A DNA stretch of 64,000 nucleotides, from positions 11,887-75,886 of the forward strand of contig CAJUET010000010.1 of assembly GCA_910585595.1 (NCBI GenBank), in the 5' to 3' direction. Origin of the DNA: an uncultured Christensenella sp. GTDB taxonomy: Bacteria; Bacillota; Clostridia; Christensenellales; Borkfalkiaceae. Below the pieces are notes generated by a model. That model did not search any database, had not been told where the DNA came from, and saw only the letters and a program-made list of their open reading frames with translations. The position numbers and the translations under genes were made by a program. Shown piece after piece: positions 8,242 through 17,039 of the stretch. Position 1 is the stretch's first letter; each line of letters starts with the position of its first letter.

Positions 8242-8628
8242 TTATCTTGCTCCGTTTATAAGTAATTTCAAATTTTCCCATGACCAATTATAAATTTTAT
8301 CAGATGTCCTTGCCCCACGTGGTTTAACCACTCTTCCGTTTGCGCGACCATGCAAAAGAAAATAAGGAATTCCCTCCTCTTGCGCAATAGTTAATTCTGC
8401 GGAAACACCAGTCGCAGTATCCGTGTAATAACCGCAAATAACGATAACCACGTCACAATTTCTAATTCGCTGACGCGCATGATCTTTCCAATGGCTCGTT
8501 ATAGCTTCTTTAATAGACATGTCGTTGATGGAAAACGGTGAATCCGGATTCTTTGCTTGTCCTACTAAGGCAATCTTCAACTCTTCGTCATGATCGTAAT
8601 CAAAACTAATAAATGCTTTTTTCTTCAT
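8242..8628 (-). CDS. thsB: ThsB-like TIR domain protein (MTH538/DUF1863 type)
   Basis: A 128-residue stand-alone TIR-like protein starting after AGGAG. KKAFISFDYDHDEELKIALV, VGQAKNPDSPFSINDMSIKE, RIRNCDVVIVICGYYTDTAT, GVSAELTIAQEE and YNWSWENLKLLI follow the TIR family of ThsB in Thoeris immunity, enzymes that turn NAD+ into a cyclic ADP-ribose signal on phage infection. Glu78 in GVSAEL is the likely catalytic acid. It begins 13 bp after the caspase gene. Inference: it senses infection and makes the signal that activates the caspase. The symbol reflects family resemblance, not tested function. Confidence 0.8.
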   Translation of the reverse strand: MKKKAFISFDYDHDEELKIALVGQAKNPDSPFSINDMSIKEAITSHWKDHARQRIRNCDVVIVICGYYTDTATGVSAELTIAQEEGIPYFLLHGRANGRVVKPRGARTSDKIYNWSWENLKLLINGAR

Positions 8629-8641
8629 AAGTATCTCCTGA

Positions 8642-9598
8642 TTAAATTCTTCCCTTATTTACTAAATTCCAATAATGAACACCTATCGCAGTTAATTTAC
8701 AAGATTTCGCGTTCATTGCCGCATAATACATATGCTGTTCACCAACAGGGACGACCAAGTTGACCTTCACCATTTTTTGCAGTATCGCAAATTTTTTTGT
8801 ATTTACTTCATCTGGACACTCGCTATCTGGTTCAAAGCTTGGATTAAGTTTCAATTCTTCATGCGGATTTGAAAATAATGATGTAATCGTTCTCAAATCA
8901 TCCATAGATATAGACGGTAACGCCTGTCTTAAACTTATAAACTGCTCAATGTTCGTTTTAAAAACCGGTCGCTGCGACCATGCGCCCAATGATTGATCAA
9001 TGTGAGCATAAATACTACCCGGTGTAATTTGTCCTAAAATATCTGCTCCGCTTCCATTTAATGCATCCACAAGTAAACTAGTGAAAACACCGTGCCCTTT
9101 TTGTTCTATAGCATATTGTCCTTTCGTACAAGCACTCAAAATAGTTACGCCCTCACCGATTATTGAAACACTGTTAAAATATTTATCGGTACCCAACTCC
9201 CCTGCGTGGCAACAGTCGAATATTAAAACTCTATTTTTAACTTTGGATTCATTGCACCATTGCATGATATCGTCCATTTTTATGCCGTTTCGACCCGTTT
9301 TTTCCACATCTGAAGTTATGATATAACCATTTTTATTTTCCGTATATCCGTGCCCTGAAAAATAGAATAACGCAACCTCATCATTCCCTGAAAATAATTC
9401 TATGATGGCAGTTTCCAAATCATTTTTTGTTACGATATTATTCTCCGAAGTTGACAGCATCCTTTTAATCTCGAAATTCAATGACCCATCTGCATTGCGC
9501 GCCAAAACATTTGCCACTTCGCACGCATCATTCACACAACCATTAAGATCGCCCAAATGAAGATAATTGTCGATTCCAACTATTAATGCCTTCCGCAT
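8642..9598 (-). CDS. Caspase-like (C14) protease, putative effector of a TIR immune operon
   Basis: A 318-residue cytoplasmic protein; start at 9598 (MRKALIVGIDNY) after AAAGGATT. The first 230 residues are a caspase/metacaspase fold: the LIVGIDNYLHLGDLNGC strand, catalytic His83 in YFSGHG and catalytic Cys130 in FDCCHAGE, then VTILSACTKGQYA and GVFTSLLVDAL. The C-terminal part, about 235-318, is not recognised and may bind a signal molecule. TIR proteins of the ThsB type paired with caspase-like proteases have been described as a Thoeris variant (type IV), in which the TIR product switches on proteolysis. Gene order and spacing fit. An ECF-like promoter lies about 100 bp upstream. Confidence 0.82.
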   Translation of the reverse strand: MRKALIVGIDNYLHLGDLNGCVNDACEVANVLARNADGSLNFEIKRMLSTSENNIVTKNDLETAIIELFSGNDEVALFYFSGHGYTENKNGYIITSDVEKTGRNGIKMDDIMQWCNESKVKNRVLIFDCCHAGELGTDKYFNSVSIIGEGVTILSACTKGQYAIEQKGHGVFTSLLVDALNGSGADILGQITPGSIYAHIDQSLGAWSQRPVFKTNIEQFISLRQALPSISMDDLRTITSLFSNPHEELKLNPSFEPDSECPDEVNTKKFAILQKMVKVNLVVPVGEQHMYYAAMNAKSCKLTAIGVHYWNLVNKGRI

Positions 9599-9706
9599 AA
9601 TTAATCCTTTACTCTTCAAATCAATTCAACTTTTCTCTTGTTTAATTGATAATCTGCAACTTGCTGTGTTCTTTTAATTATAACATTTTATTCTTCCAAC
9701 TATATA

Positions 9707-9733
9707 GACGAAAAATACCGCCAAAATGTTACA
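9707..9733 (-). promoter_or_regulatory. ECF-type promoter of the caspase-TIR-KTSC operon
   Basis: TGTAAC at 9733-9728, 17 bases, then CGTC at 9710-9707 followed by TATA. The same pattern with the same spacing occurs at 52190-52216 and 53838-53864, next to the ECF sigma operon. A separate extended -10 (TGTTATAAT, near 9680) could be a housekeeping promoter. Confidence 0.55.
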
Positions 9734-9797
9734 CTAAATTTTATTAATTTACAAATTTTTAATGTGGCATTTATCGTCCGAACAAAATTAAAAAAGT

Positions 9798-11357
9798 TTA
9801 ACCCAAAAACTGCTGATAATCCATATTCAAAATAATATCCAAATGGTAGTCCTTGCCTATCATGATTTTCTTGATTAGGTTACAAATGATCATCTTCTTG
9901 CGTTCGCGGGAGGCTTTGTCGAACTCGTCTGCCCAACCGATAAAATTCTCATAGTAGGTATCTAAACTTTCTAACATTCGTTTTTCGTCGTTGACGGACT
10001 TCAACGCTTCCGGAATTTGTTTTTCTAATAGAACAATCTTTTCTTTCTCTGCGTTGATTGCTGCATTCAGCGTTTCAAGTGAAAGCGTTGACGATCCTAT
10101 CATTGTCTGTCCTACCGATTCCACCAGCTTCTGCATAATAAGCTGCTCCCGCTCGTACTCTTTTAACAAAAGATTATACTGCTTTTTCTTTTCTCTTACC
10201 GTTTCCTCATACTTCTCTTTGAGTGTTTCATCCTTTGCCGTGCCCTGTATCCTCTCAAACACTCGATGCAACAACTCCAATACCGCCTCATCGATCTTCG
10301 TAGACTTATACTGCGATTGCCCCGTGCATGAGCCGCGTTTTCTTGCTCTGTTCGGACAGATATACTTTATTCCGCGATAGACCTTTCTCGTACCGTCTGC
10401 TAAAATTACGGGATCTTGATAAGATACCGCGTGCATTTTACAGCCGCAATGAGCACAAAAGATATTCCCGCCGAGCAACGCCGCGCCCCGTGTCGTGTAG
10501 ACAATACTTGATTTCTTTGCATTGACAATATTCCGTGCCTCTAAAATCTTCTGCGCCTCGTCAAACAGCGTTTCATCTATTACTTTCAAGTGTTCCAAAA
10601 ATATCGACTTTTTCCCACCTCGTACGAAGTATCCCGTATAAGTATGGTTTCTCAATATTCGATTTACGGTATTCGGCTGAAACTTTGCTCCGCTATGGGT
10701 ACGGTATCCCTGCTCGTTGAGCAACTTACATAACCGCCAAGTACCATAACCCTCTTCTACTGTCTTCTTAAAAATGAACTGCACAACCGCGACTTCTTCG
10801 GGTACGATTTCAAGCGCGACCAACTCCCGTCCTTTCTTCGTGATGACTCCGCTCTTTATAAAGCGATATCCGAATACCGCCGCTCCGCCCGTGAACCGTC
10901 CTTCTTCCACCAACTGTCCGAGCCTTGTCTTTACCCGCATGGAAGTCTTACGGCTCTCCCCTCCCGCCTGCCAAAATCTGATATAGTTCAACAAATAGTC
11001 GCAGTCTGTTTCAAACGTCTGCTGTCCCTCTTTGGCGCTCCATACCTGTATCCCGCTCTTTACGAACCATTCGAGCACGAACGGCGTTTCGCTTGGGATT
11101 CTTCCCAAACGGTCGAACATGAACACGAGCAGAATATCGAACTCCTTCTTCTCTGCCGCTACTTTCAAATCCTGAATGGCGTCCCTATCGTTTGCAGAAA
11201 TCTTAAATCCCGATATCCCTTTCTCCATGTATTCCTTACAGATCGTCCAACCCATCCTTCCCGCAAAGGCACGGCAAGCCTGTTTTTGCATGGGAATATC
11301 ATCTCCATCCACTTGCCCCTTAGTCGATACCCGATACAAACAATATACTCTTTGCAT
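9798..11357 (-). CDS. Large serine recombinase (TnpX-like), element 1
   Basis: A 519-residue large serine recombinase, full length. N-terminal resolvase domain with catalytic Ser11 in YCLYRVS and the conserved DILLVFMFDRLGR; a Recombinase domain at about 160-270 (GAAVFGYRF, EGYGTWRLCKLLNEQGYRT); a zinc ribbon (GNIFCAHCGCKM, ICPNRARKRGSC); then a long coiled coil (about 370-440) that in this family controls direction. It would catalyse excision and integration of the element. The start follows AAAGGAGG. TnpV lies upstream, as in Tn4451-like elements. A 5'-truncated homolog is at 40244-41482. Confidence 0.9.
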   Translation of the reverse strand: MQRVYCLYRVSTKGQVDGDDIPMQKQACRAFAGRMGWTICKEYMEKGISGFKISANDRDAIQDLKVAAEKKEFDILLVFMFDRLGRIPSETPFVLEWFVKSGIQVWSAKEGQQTFETDCDYLLNYIRFWQAGGESRKTSMRVKTRLGQLVEEGRFTGGAAVFGYRFIKSGVITKKGRELVALEIVPEEVAVVQFIFKKTVEEGYGTWRLCKLLNEQGYRTHSGAKFQPNTVNRILRNHTYTGYFVRGGKKSIFLEHLKVIDETLFDEAQKILEARNIVNAKKSSIVYTTRGAALLGGNIFCAHCGCKMHAVSYQDPVILADGTRKVYRGIKYICPNRARKRGSCTGQSQYKSTKIDEAVLELLHRVFERIQGTAKDETLKEKYEETVREKKKQYNLLLKEYEREQLIMQKLVESVGQTMIGSSTLSLETLNAAINAEKEKIVLLEKQIPEALKSVNDEKRMLESLDTYYENFIGWADEFDKASRERKKMIICNLIKKIMIGKDYHLDIILNMDYQQFLG

Positions 11358-11556
11358 TTTTTCCTCCTTTATTTCCTTATCCGCTCATCATAGGAATCCA
11401 ACAACATTCTCTTCACGGTGTGAATTGAATTGTTCCCCGAGCAGAATGATACCCTTACCTTAACTCCGTTATGTACAAACGAATACTGACGCTCATCCAA
11501 CTCCAAACTGTTTTCCAAATATAAATTCTTAATATTCTTACTCCCTTTGAAAAAGC

Positions 11557-11583
11557 AATCGTGAGGGCCATGCCCTCACGATT
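11557..11583 (-). terminator. Terminator after the 11591-12103 genes
   Basis: AATCGTGAGGGC and GCCCTCACGATT form a perfect 12-bp stem with a 3-base loop, followed on the minus strand by GCTTTTTC. Confidence 0.75.
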
Positions 11584-11590
11584 CAATTTC

Positions 11591-11818
11591 CTATTCTTTT
11601 TTCTGCGGACCGTACTCCCGTTGCAAGGCTTCATACCCTGCTCTTATCAATTCCACTTTTGATATACGGTGTTCTTTTAAGAACAAATTGATCTCCTCGG
11701 CGTACTGCCGTTCTACGCTCGTTCCCCAAACGATATGCGCCGCTTTCCGCTCGGCTTTATGACTATCTTCAAACTTCCTTTTCGCCACTCTTTGCGGCGT
11801 ATCTTCTTTCTTTTTCAT
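11591..11818 (-). CDS. Small transposon protein of unknown function
   Basis: A 75-residue basic protein starting after AGGAGAACG. The C-terminal half (EEINLFLKEHRISKVELIRA, GYEALQREYG) looks like a short helical DNA-binding segment of the ribbon-helix-helix type, but the match is weak. It is 9 bp downstream of tnpV and just before the terminator, so the two form a small operon upstream of the recombinase. Possible regulator of excision. Confidence 0.6.
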   Translation of the reverse strand: MKKKEDTPQRVAKRKFEDSHKAERKAAHIVWGTSVERQYAEEINLFLKEHRISKVELIRAGYEALQREYGPQKKE

Positions 11819-11827
11819 ATCGTTCTC

Positions 11828-12103
11828 CTAATTCACATACACAAGCTCGGTTAAGATTTCTTCTTCGATCAATCGCTGTACCGCTGTTTGCCTGCGGTAA
11901 TCCTCCATGAAATCTCCTGTACGCTTGTAACGATTATCTTCCATGAGCTTTGCATACAACGTTTCATACAACTCACCCGCCTGTCTGTCTATTCCATGCA
12001 AATAATCGGGAACGCTCTCTAACGCCCATAGCTTTCCTACTGCGTGTTTCTCTAAATACTTCTTCACAAGCGTTCCATATTTGCCGTATACCTGCTTCTC
12101 CAT
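11828..12103 (-). CDS. tnpV: TnpV-like transposon protein
   Basis: A 91-residue protein; start at 12103 after AGGAGG. YGTLVKKYLEKHAVGKLWAL, then GIDRQAGELYETLYAKLME and a C-terminal region ending EEEILTELVY follow the TnpV family, small proteins carried by Tn4451-like mobilisable transposons next to the TnpX recombinase. Exact role is unknown in the family. It supports assignment of this segment to a TnpX-type element. Confidence 0.7.
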   Translation of the reverse strand: MEKQVYGKYGTLVKKYLEKHAVGKLWALESVPDYLHGIDRQAGELYETLYAKLMEDNRYKRTGDFMEDYRRQTAVQRLIEEEILTELVYVN

Positions 12104-12142
12104 AACAAACCTCCTGAAAATTTGCACTTCGTATTAATACGA

Positions 12143-12480
12143 ATATCATATTTTTTGCTGTTTGTCAAGAGGCTTTGGGAAATTTTTTTGAATTCTTTCA
12201 ACCAAAATTTTCTTTTGACGTGAACACTCTAAAAGCGGGTTTCCCGCCTTGTTCTCCGTCCGTAGGACGGCTCGAAAATGCCATTTGTGGCATTTTCCTT
12301 TACCTGCTTGCTTTTTTCTCTTTTTTGCAACACCTTTTCCGTAACCACAACTCCCTGCAAATCACATGTTCGATACACTCTTTTGCCTTTTCTATAAATT
12401 GCTCGTTTAGACCGCCTCCGACAAAAACCCGTCCGCTTAACTTATATAATGCTACGTTTTACTCATTTACGCTTTTTTAG
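12143..12480. other. Non-coding region of element 1 with three consecutive hairpins
   Basis: No gene seen. Three perfect inverted repeats follow one another: GCGGG-TTT-CCCGC (12235-12247), CCGTCC-GTA-GGACGG (12256-12270) and GAAAATGCCA-TTTG-TGGCATTTTC (12274-12297). Flanks are AT-rich. Could be a transfer origin, a leader RNA of the tnpV operon or a transposon end structure. Confidence 0.5.
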
Positions 12481-12642
12481 TTAATCTTCTATTATAATGA
12501 CATGAATATAATTTCTGCACGTTGGGCATCGGCAAAAACAGTCCGTACCGTTCTTGCCTTGTATGAGTGTCGTTTTGCAATATGGACAGCAAGCATAATA
12601 ATATCCTTCTATAATCGCCCGATACTTTTCTTTTGATGCCAT
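12481..12642 (-). CDS. Small zinc-ribbon protein
   Basis: A 53-residue open frame (MASKEKYRAIIEGYYYACC...) with two CxxC pairs, CPYC and CPTC, about 17 residues apart: a typical zinc ribbon. It ends VIIIED. There is no strong ribosome binding site. A similar small zinc-ribbon gene lies at the far end of element 2 (45845-46024), so this may be a conserved component near the right end of both elements. Function unknown. Confidence 0.55.
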   Translation of the reverse strand: MASKEKYRAIIEGYYYACCPYCKTTLIQGKNGTDCFCRCPTCRNYIHVIIIED

Positions 12643-12690
12643 TGTCGATTTATAATGAATTAACCAAGATTGCTAATATATCCTTTTCAT

Positions 12691-12822
12691 TCAGCGGAGC
12701 CCATGCTTTATCAAGTACCTTTTTACGGCAATATGGCGCGCGATTTCTCCAAGGCGGGAATCGTCGATCCCGAACACGTTCACGCCGTAAGACACAAACT
12801 TTTAGATACTTCCCGTCAATAA
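12691..12822 (+). pseudogene. C-terminal remnant of a plus-strand gene at the right edge of element 1
   Basis: The open frame SAEPMLYQVPFYGNMARDFS... to ...HKLLDTSRQ and TAA at 12820 has backbone-like GC-rich codon use and is followed at once by a terminator, so it looks like the last ~40 residues of a real gene. Upstream the frame is closed by TAA at 12661. I do not recognise the family. It probably marks where element 1 cut a chromosomal gene, near 12690. Confidence 0.4.
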
Positions 12823-12849
12823 AGAACTCTCCGCAGCCGGAGAGTTCTT
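12822..12849. terminator. Bidirectional terminator
   Basis: AAGAACTCTCC and GGAGAGTTCTT, 11-bp perfect stem with loop GCAGCC, between the plus-strand remnant and the convergent GH2 gene. Confidence 0.7.
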
Positions 12850-12883
12850 GAATGTAAATTTTCAGCGGACATCCAATACAAAT

Positions 12884-14617
12884 TTACCTCTTATTTCGCT
12901 TTGCAATTTTCTCGATCGGAACCTTGGGCGTTCTGTCCTCATACAGGAGGCCGTTGACTTCCTGCTGTACGTCTGTTATCTGCGTATAACAAAAGCCGCT
13001 TAAATGCAAATCGTCGATCGCTTTGATAAGAGAGCCGAAGCGCGACAAAAATTCCTCGTCGCCGCCGACACCGTTTCCGTAACCCCATCCCCGTTGTTCG
13101 TCGCACACGTAAGCCGTTCCGCCGAACTCGCTCATCATAATGGGCTGTCCGCGGTACCGATAGCCCTCGGCGAAAGAAAGCGGCAAACCGCCTTCATTAC
13201 AGCCCTCCGTTAAATTCTGTGTTTTTATATAACGGTTAAAGAGCTTTTCCGCATCCTGCTCGTAATCGTGCAGGGTAAAAATATCGCTCATGGCGTGTTC
13301 CCAGCCGTCGTTGGAAATGACGGGACGCATGGTATCGAACGCCTTGGTAAGATAGTACAACGAGGTCGCAAGATTGCTCTGCGCTACGTTTGTAGCGATA
13401 TTTCTTATTCCCCAGCTCTCGTTGAATACGACCCAAGTGACGAGGCTCGGATGGTTATAATTTTGACGAACGACGTCCATCCATTCGCGGGTGATTTCAA
13501 CCGCCGTGTCGTCGCTCTGCCAATGATTGGACGGAAGCTCGCACCACACGGTAAAACCGAGAATGTCGGCATAGTAAAAGAACCGCTCGTCCTCAATCTT
13601 TTGATGTTTTCTCACACCGTTAAAGCCCATCGCTTTTGCAAGCTCGATGTCTTTTACAAGCGCCTGCTCGCTCGGCGAAGTCAGTCCGCTCTCCTGCCAA
13701 TAACCCTGATCGAGCAAGAGCCGCGCATAAAAGGGTCTGCCGTTGAATAGAATTTTGTCCCCTTTCACCGTATATTCTCTAAGTGCGAAATAACTGCCGA
13801 CTTCGTCTACCTTTTTCCCCGACTTAAATACCGTTACTTTCAAATCGTAAAGGTACGGGCAATCAACACCCCAAAGCATTACCTGATAGGTAAGATTTTC
13901 ACTCGAAAGCGCGGCGGAAACAGACCCGTCTGTATTGCACGCAAGAGCGCTTACCGTTTGAATGGGTTTTCCCTCAAAGGATATATCGAACCGCACCTCC
14001 ACGTCGGACGAGGGGGCATTGACCGCAAAATCGAATTTCACCGAATAATCGTTCAAGTCGGGCGTGATTTTAAGAGAGGTCAAGCGTATATCCTCTACAT
14101 ATTCAAGCCAGACGCTCTTCCAGATCCCCGTCGTTTGAACGTACCAACAGCCGAAGCTTTCCTCTTCCCAACGCTGCTTGCCGCGTACCTGCGCAGGACT
14201 GTTTTGATCGTCGCAGCGGACGGTGAGAATATTTTGATCGTTCGTAAGATAATCGGTAATATCGAAGGAGAACCGCGCGTATGCTCCGCGGTGCGTACCC
14301 ACGGGCTTTCCGTTGATATATACCGTTGCATCGTAATCGACGCCCTCGAAATTGAGGAGGGTGCGCTTACCTTTTTTGCCCGCGATCTCACGGGAATACC
14401 AAACAGTCTCGTGCATTGCGGTATCGCCGATCCCGCTCAGCTTCGTTTCATAAGAGTAGGGAACGATTATTTTCTTTTTGAGTTTTCCTGAAAGCGCTTC
14501 CTCTTCCGTTGTCTCTTCGCCGAAGCCGAACGCCCACTCTCCGTTGAGATCCAACCAATCCTTTCGCACGAACTGCGGCCTCGGATAACCCTTCTGATAA
14601 CAAGCTACGTGTTTCAT
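12884..14617 (-). CDS. Glycoside hydrolase family 2 (beta-galactosidase/glucuronidase type), cytoplasmic
   Basis: A 577-residue enzyme with no signal peptide, start after GAAGGTGAT. It has the three GH2 parts: N-terminal jelly roll (about 1-180), Ig-like domain (180-285), and TIM barrel. The acid/base is Glu400 in VVFNESWG and the nucleophile is Glu497 in MMSEFGG, both present. At 577 residues it is a short GH2, nearer to beta-glucuronidase-like members than to LacZ; the exact sugar cannot be read from sequence. It ends the glycan operon and would cleave imported oligosaccharides inside the cell. Confidence 0.88.
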   Translation of the reverse strand: MKHVACYQKGYPRPQFVRKDWLDLNGEWAFGFGEETTEEEALSGKLKKKIIVPYSYETKLSGIGDTAMHETVWYSREIAGKKGKRTLLNFEGVDYDATVYINGKPVGTHRGAYARFSFDITDYLTNDQNILTVRCDDQNSPAQVRGKQRWEEESFGCWYVQTTGIWKSVWLEYVEDIRLTSLKITPDLNDYSVKFDFAVNAPSSDVEVRFDISFEGKPIQTVSALACNTDGSVSAALSSENLTYQVMLWGVDCPYLYDLKVTVFKSGKKVDEVGSYFALREYTVKGDKILFNGRPFYARLLLDQGYWQESGLTSPSEQALVKDIELAKAMGFNGVRKHQKIEDERFFYYADILGFTVWCELPSNHWQSDDTAVEITREWMDVVRQNYNHPSLVTWVVFNESWGIRNIATNVAQSNLATSLYYLTKAFDTMRPVISNDGWEHAMSDIFTLHDYEQDAEKLFNRYIKTQNLTEGCNEGGLPLSFAEGYRYRGQPIMMSEFGGTAYVCDEQRGWGYGNGVGGDEEFLSRFGSLIKAIDDLHLSGFCYTQITDVQQEVNGLLYEDRTPKVPIEKIAKRNKR

Positions 14618-14627
14618 TTTATCACCT

Positions 14628-16973
14628 TCAAATTACTCTGTATTCTATGGAATGAATCGTCCATTCGCCCTTGCCCGTGTATACGCCCAGCTTTCCCCCG
14701 AAAAACGCACATGAGTCCTCTGCGGTGAGCGTGACCGTGCCGTCGAGCGTTATCGTAAACCGATGCCCTTCCGCCCGAATCGCAATCGTATGGGAAGCTC
14801 CGTTCGCTAAATCGACCGATCCCGTGCGGGCTGAGGCAAGCGTACCCGTATCGCCGTAGTCGTAGCGGCGGAGCGCAATCAAGCCGGGGGTGAGTTGCAG
14901 ATAGTACCCGCGCCACGATTGCGTCGGCTGCGAGTTGTGATAGGAATAATGCGACGCGCGGATCATAAAGCCGAAATCGGTACTGTTGGAAGCCGCACAC
15001 GAGAAATTGATTTCCGACTCGAAATTGACCCTGTTCGTATTCTCAATCAGGCTCGCATAGGGCGGAACCGAACCGTCGTGATCGAAAATTCCGTTAAAAC
15101 TGACATTCAGCGATTCGGATATACTCTCGACCACGTCGAAAAAAATAATTTGCGCGGATCGCGTAACGCATTCGACCTTCATCGTCTGCACGCCCGACTT
15201 GATTTTGAGAGTTCCGAGATAAACTCTGGTCGTATCCTCTTTGAGTTCGGGGACGGTTACAATACACTGAGCATCGCCGATCGTAATTCTGAATTGCGCG
15301 CCCGAGCTCTCTTTACCGAGCTCGGCGGCAATCGAATACGCGCCTTCCGCGGGAACGTCGATTGCGTACTTCACCCAGTCGTTTTGTTTCAACGAAACTG
15401 CAAACGCATCGCCGATGCGAACGGTGCTCTCCTTTTCGCCCACGCGAACGCCGCCCGATTTTTGTTTTGCGCTTTGAAGATAGAACCCGCGGTTCTCCCC
15501 TTTCAAATAAGAGATTGCGGGAAACTTCGTGGGAAAATTTTTGAACGCCTCGAAGTCGGAAGTACCGAACACGTCGTTTGAAAGCGCGGTAAACCCGACG
15601 CCTTCGCGCTTCGCATATCCGACTGCGCCCGCCGTCTTTTGCGCTTCGTAAGTAATTTTACGCATTCCGTTCACGTACACGTGTCCCACGCCGTCGCCGT
15701 TCTCTACCCGCACGCAGACGAGTTTTCCTTCGGGCAACGCGATCTGCGCTTCGCCGAGCGCGTCGTTTCCACGCGTAAGACGCACTTTTCCGTTTCCGAA
15801 CGAAACGCGGCAGTCCCCGAACACGAGCTCCTGTCCACCCGTCGGAATAAAATTGTACTCCGCCGTAAAATACCCCTCGCTCCCGCCGATCGCGAAAACG
15901 CCGTCTTTTTCAACGAGCTCTTCGCTGTAACCGCTATGATCCGCCGACTTGGGCATCGCCACGGGGCGGTGCGTTGCGCCGTTCGCCGTTAGCACGCTAC
16001 CGCATGCAAAGTATCTGTCTACGTTGTAGCGGCGGGCAGGACCTCTGCCGACAAGACTGTGATACGCCGTATAGACCGAATCGAGGTCAGGTCCGTTCAC
16101 ATTGCTCGAATGTCCCAAGCCGTAGTGATCGGGGTCGGTATCGATCAGAGTCACGTTATCCGTCGGCTGGATAAACGAGGATAAATCCTTCATGTTTTCC
16201 GCATAGGAATAGCCCACGCGATACCCTTTTGAATTGACGTGATTGCCCGTGTAGGTCAGATAGGAAAAGTCTCCGCGGCGGAAAACGCCCGGTCCCTCGA
16301 TCCAACCGCCGAGATAGGAATCGCCGAGCGATTTCGACGTTCCGACGGTATCGGGACAAATATTATTTACGTCCGTAATTTCGTTGAATTTTAATCCCGC
16401 AGGCGTAGACGTGTGCATGAGATACAGCTTTCCGTCGTCCGAAACGTGGAACGCGCCGTCGATTCCCAAGCCGATATTTCCGTAATCGATATCCCCCTCG
16501 TTCGCCGATGAGCAACTGATAAGCTCGAAGCCCTCCGTAGGACTTTCGGAACGGTAGATATAATGTCCGTTCCCTGCACGCGACTGACAGAGGTAAAAAT
16601 AGCCGTTGTAATAGACGACCTCGGGAGCATACGCGCCGTGGACCGTCTTTTCCGATTCGGAGACGGCATAGCCCTTGTAGGTCCAATGCACCAAATCCTC
16701 CGACTCGAACACCCTGATACCGTCGCACGGATCGGAGGTCGAAGGATACAGATAGTATTTTCCGTTATAGCGCATGACGAACGGATCGCCGATTCCGTAC
16801 TGACCGTCCGCGCCCGTGTTTACGCTTGCTCCCCACTGTCCTTCGATTTCGATATGGTTTTCGTACCGATCGACGGTCGGAGGGGTATAGGGAATCTCTT
16901 CCGCATTTTTGCAGGATGCAAAAGGAAAAATTGCCATAATCGCCGTTGCACAAATTGCAGCTTTTCTTTTCAT
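14628..16973 (-). CDS. GH43-type glycosidase lipoprotein with CBM-like domains
   Basis: A 781-residue lipoprotein; start at 16973 (MKRKAAICATAIM, lipobox FASC). The five-bladed GH43 domain, about 40-360, shows the three carboxylates: GIGDPFVMRYNGKYYLY (base Asp), HGAYAPEVVYYNGYFYL (acid Glu) and GIDGAFHVSDDGKLYLM. Then come a beta-sandwich, a CBM6/35-like domain (about 500-640) and a C-terminal laminin-G-like domain (650-781). GH43 enzymes mostly act on arabinose, xylose or galactose linkages. It lies 10 bp upstream of the GH2 gene. The ribosome binding site is weak. Confidence 0.85.
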   Translation of the reverse strand: MKRKAAICATAIMAIFPFASCKNAEEIPYTPPTVDRYENHIEIEGQWGASVNTGADGQYGIGDPFVMRYNGKYYLYPSTSDPCDGIRVFESEDLVHWTYKGYAVSESEKTVHGAYAPEVVYYNGYFYLCQSRAGNGHYIYRSESPTEGFELISCSSANEGDIDYGNIGLGIDGAFHVSDDGKLYLMHTSTPAGLKFNEITDVNNICPDTVGTSKSLGDSYLGGWIEGPGVFRRGDFSYLTYTGNHVNSKGYRVGYSYAENMKDLSSFIQPTDNVTLIDTDPDHYGLGHSSNVNGPDLDSVYTAYHSLVGRGPARRYNVDRYFACGSVLTANGATHRPVAMPKSADHSGYSEELVEKDGVFAIGGSEGYFTAEYNFIPTGGQELVFGDCRVSFGNGKVRLTRGNDALGEAQIALPEGKLVCVRVENGDGVGHVYVNGMRKITYEAQKTAGAVGYAKREGVGFTALSNDVFGTSDFEAFKNFPTKFPAISYLKGENRGFYLQSAKQKSGGVRVGEKESTVRIGDAFAVSLKQNDWVKYAIDVPAEGAYSIAAELGKESSGAQFRITIGDAQCIVTVPELKEDTTRVYLGTLKIKSGVQTMKVECVTRSAQIIFFDVVESISESLNVSFNGIFDHDGSVPPYASLIENTNRVNFESEINFSCAASNSTDFGFMIRASHYSYHNSQPTQSWRGYYLQLTPGLIALRRYDYGDTGTLASARTGSVDLANGASHTIAIRAEGHRFTITLDGTVTLTAEDSCAFFGGKLGVYTGKGEWTIHSIEYRVI

Positions 16974-17039
16974 AACACACCGCGCACATTCCCGCACAAG
17001 CCGCAGAATACTCTGCGGCTTGCGGGAATGCCCGTTTCA

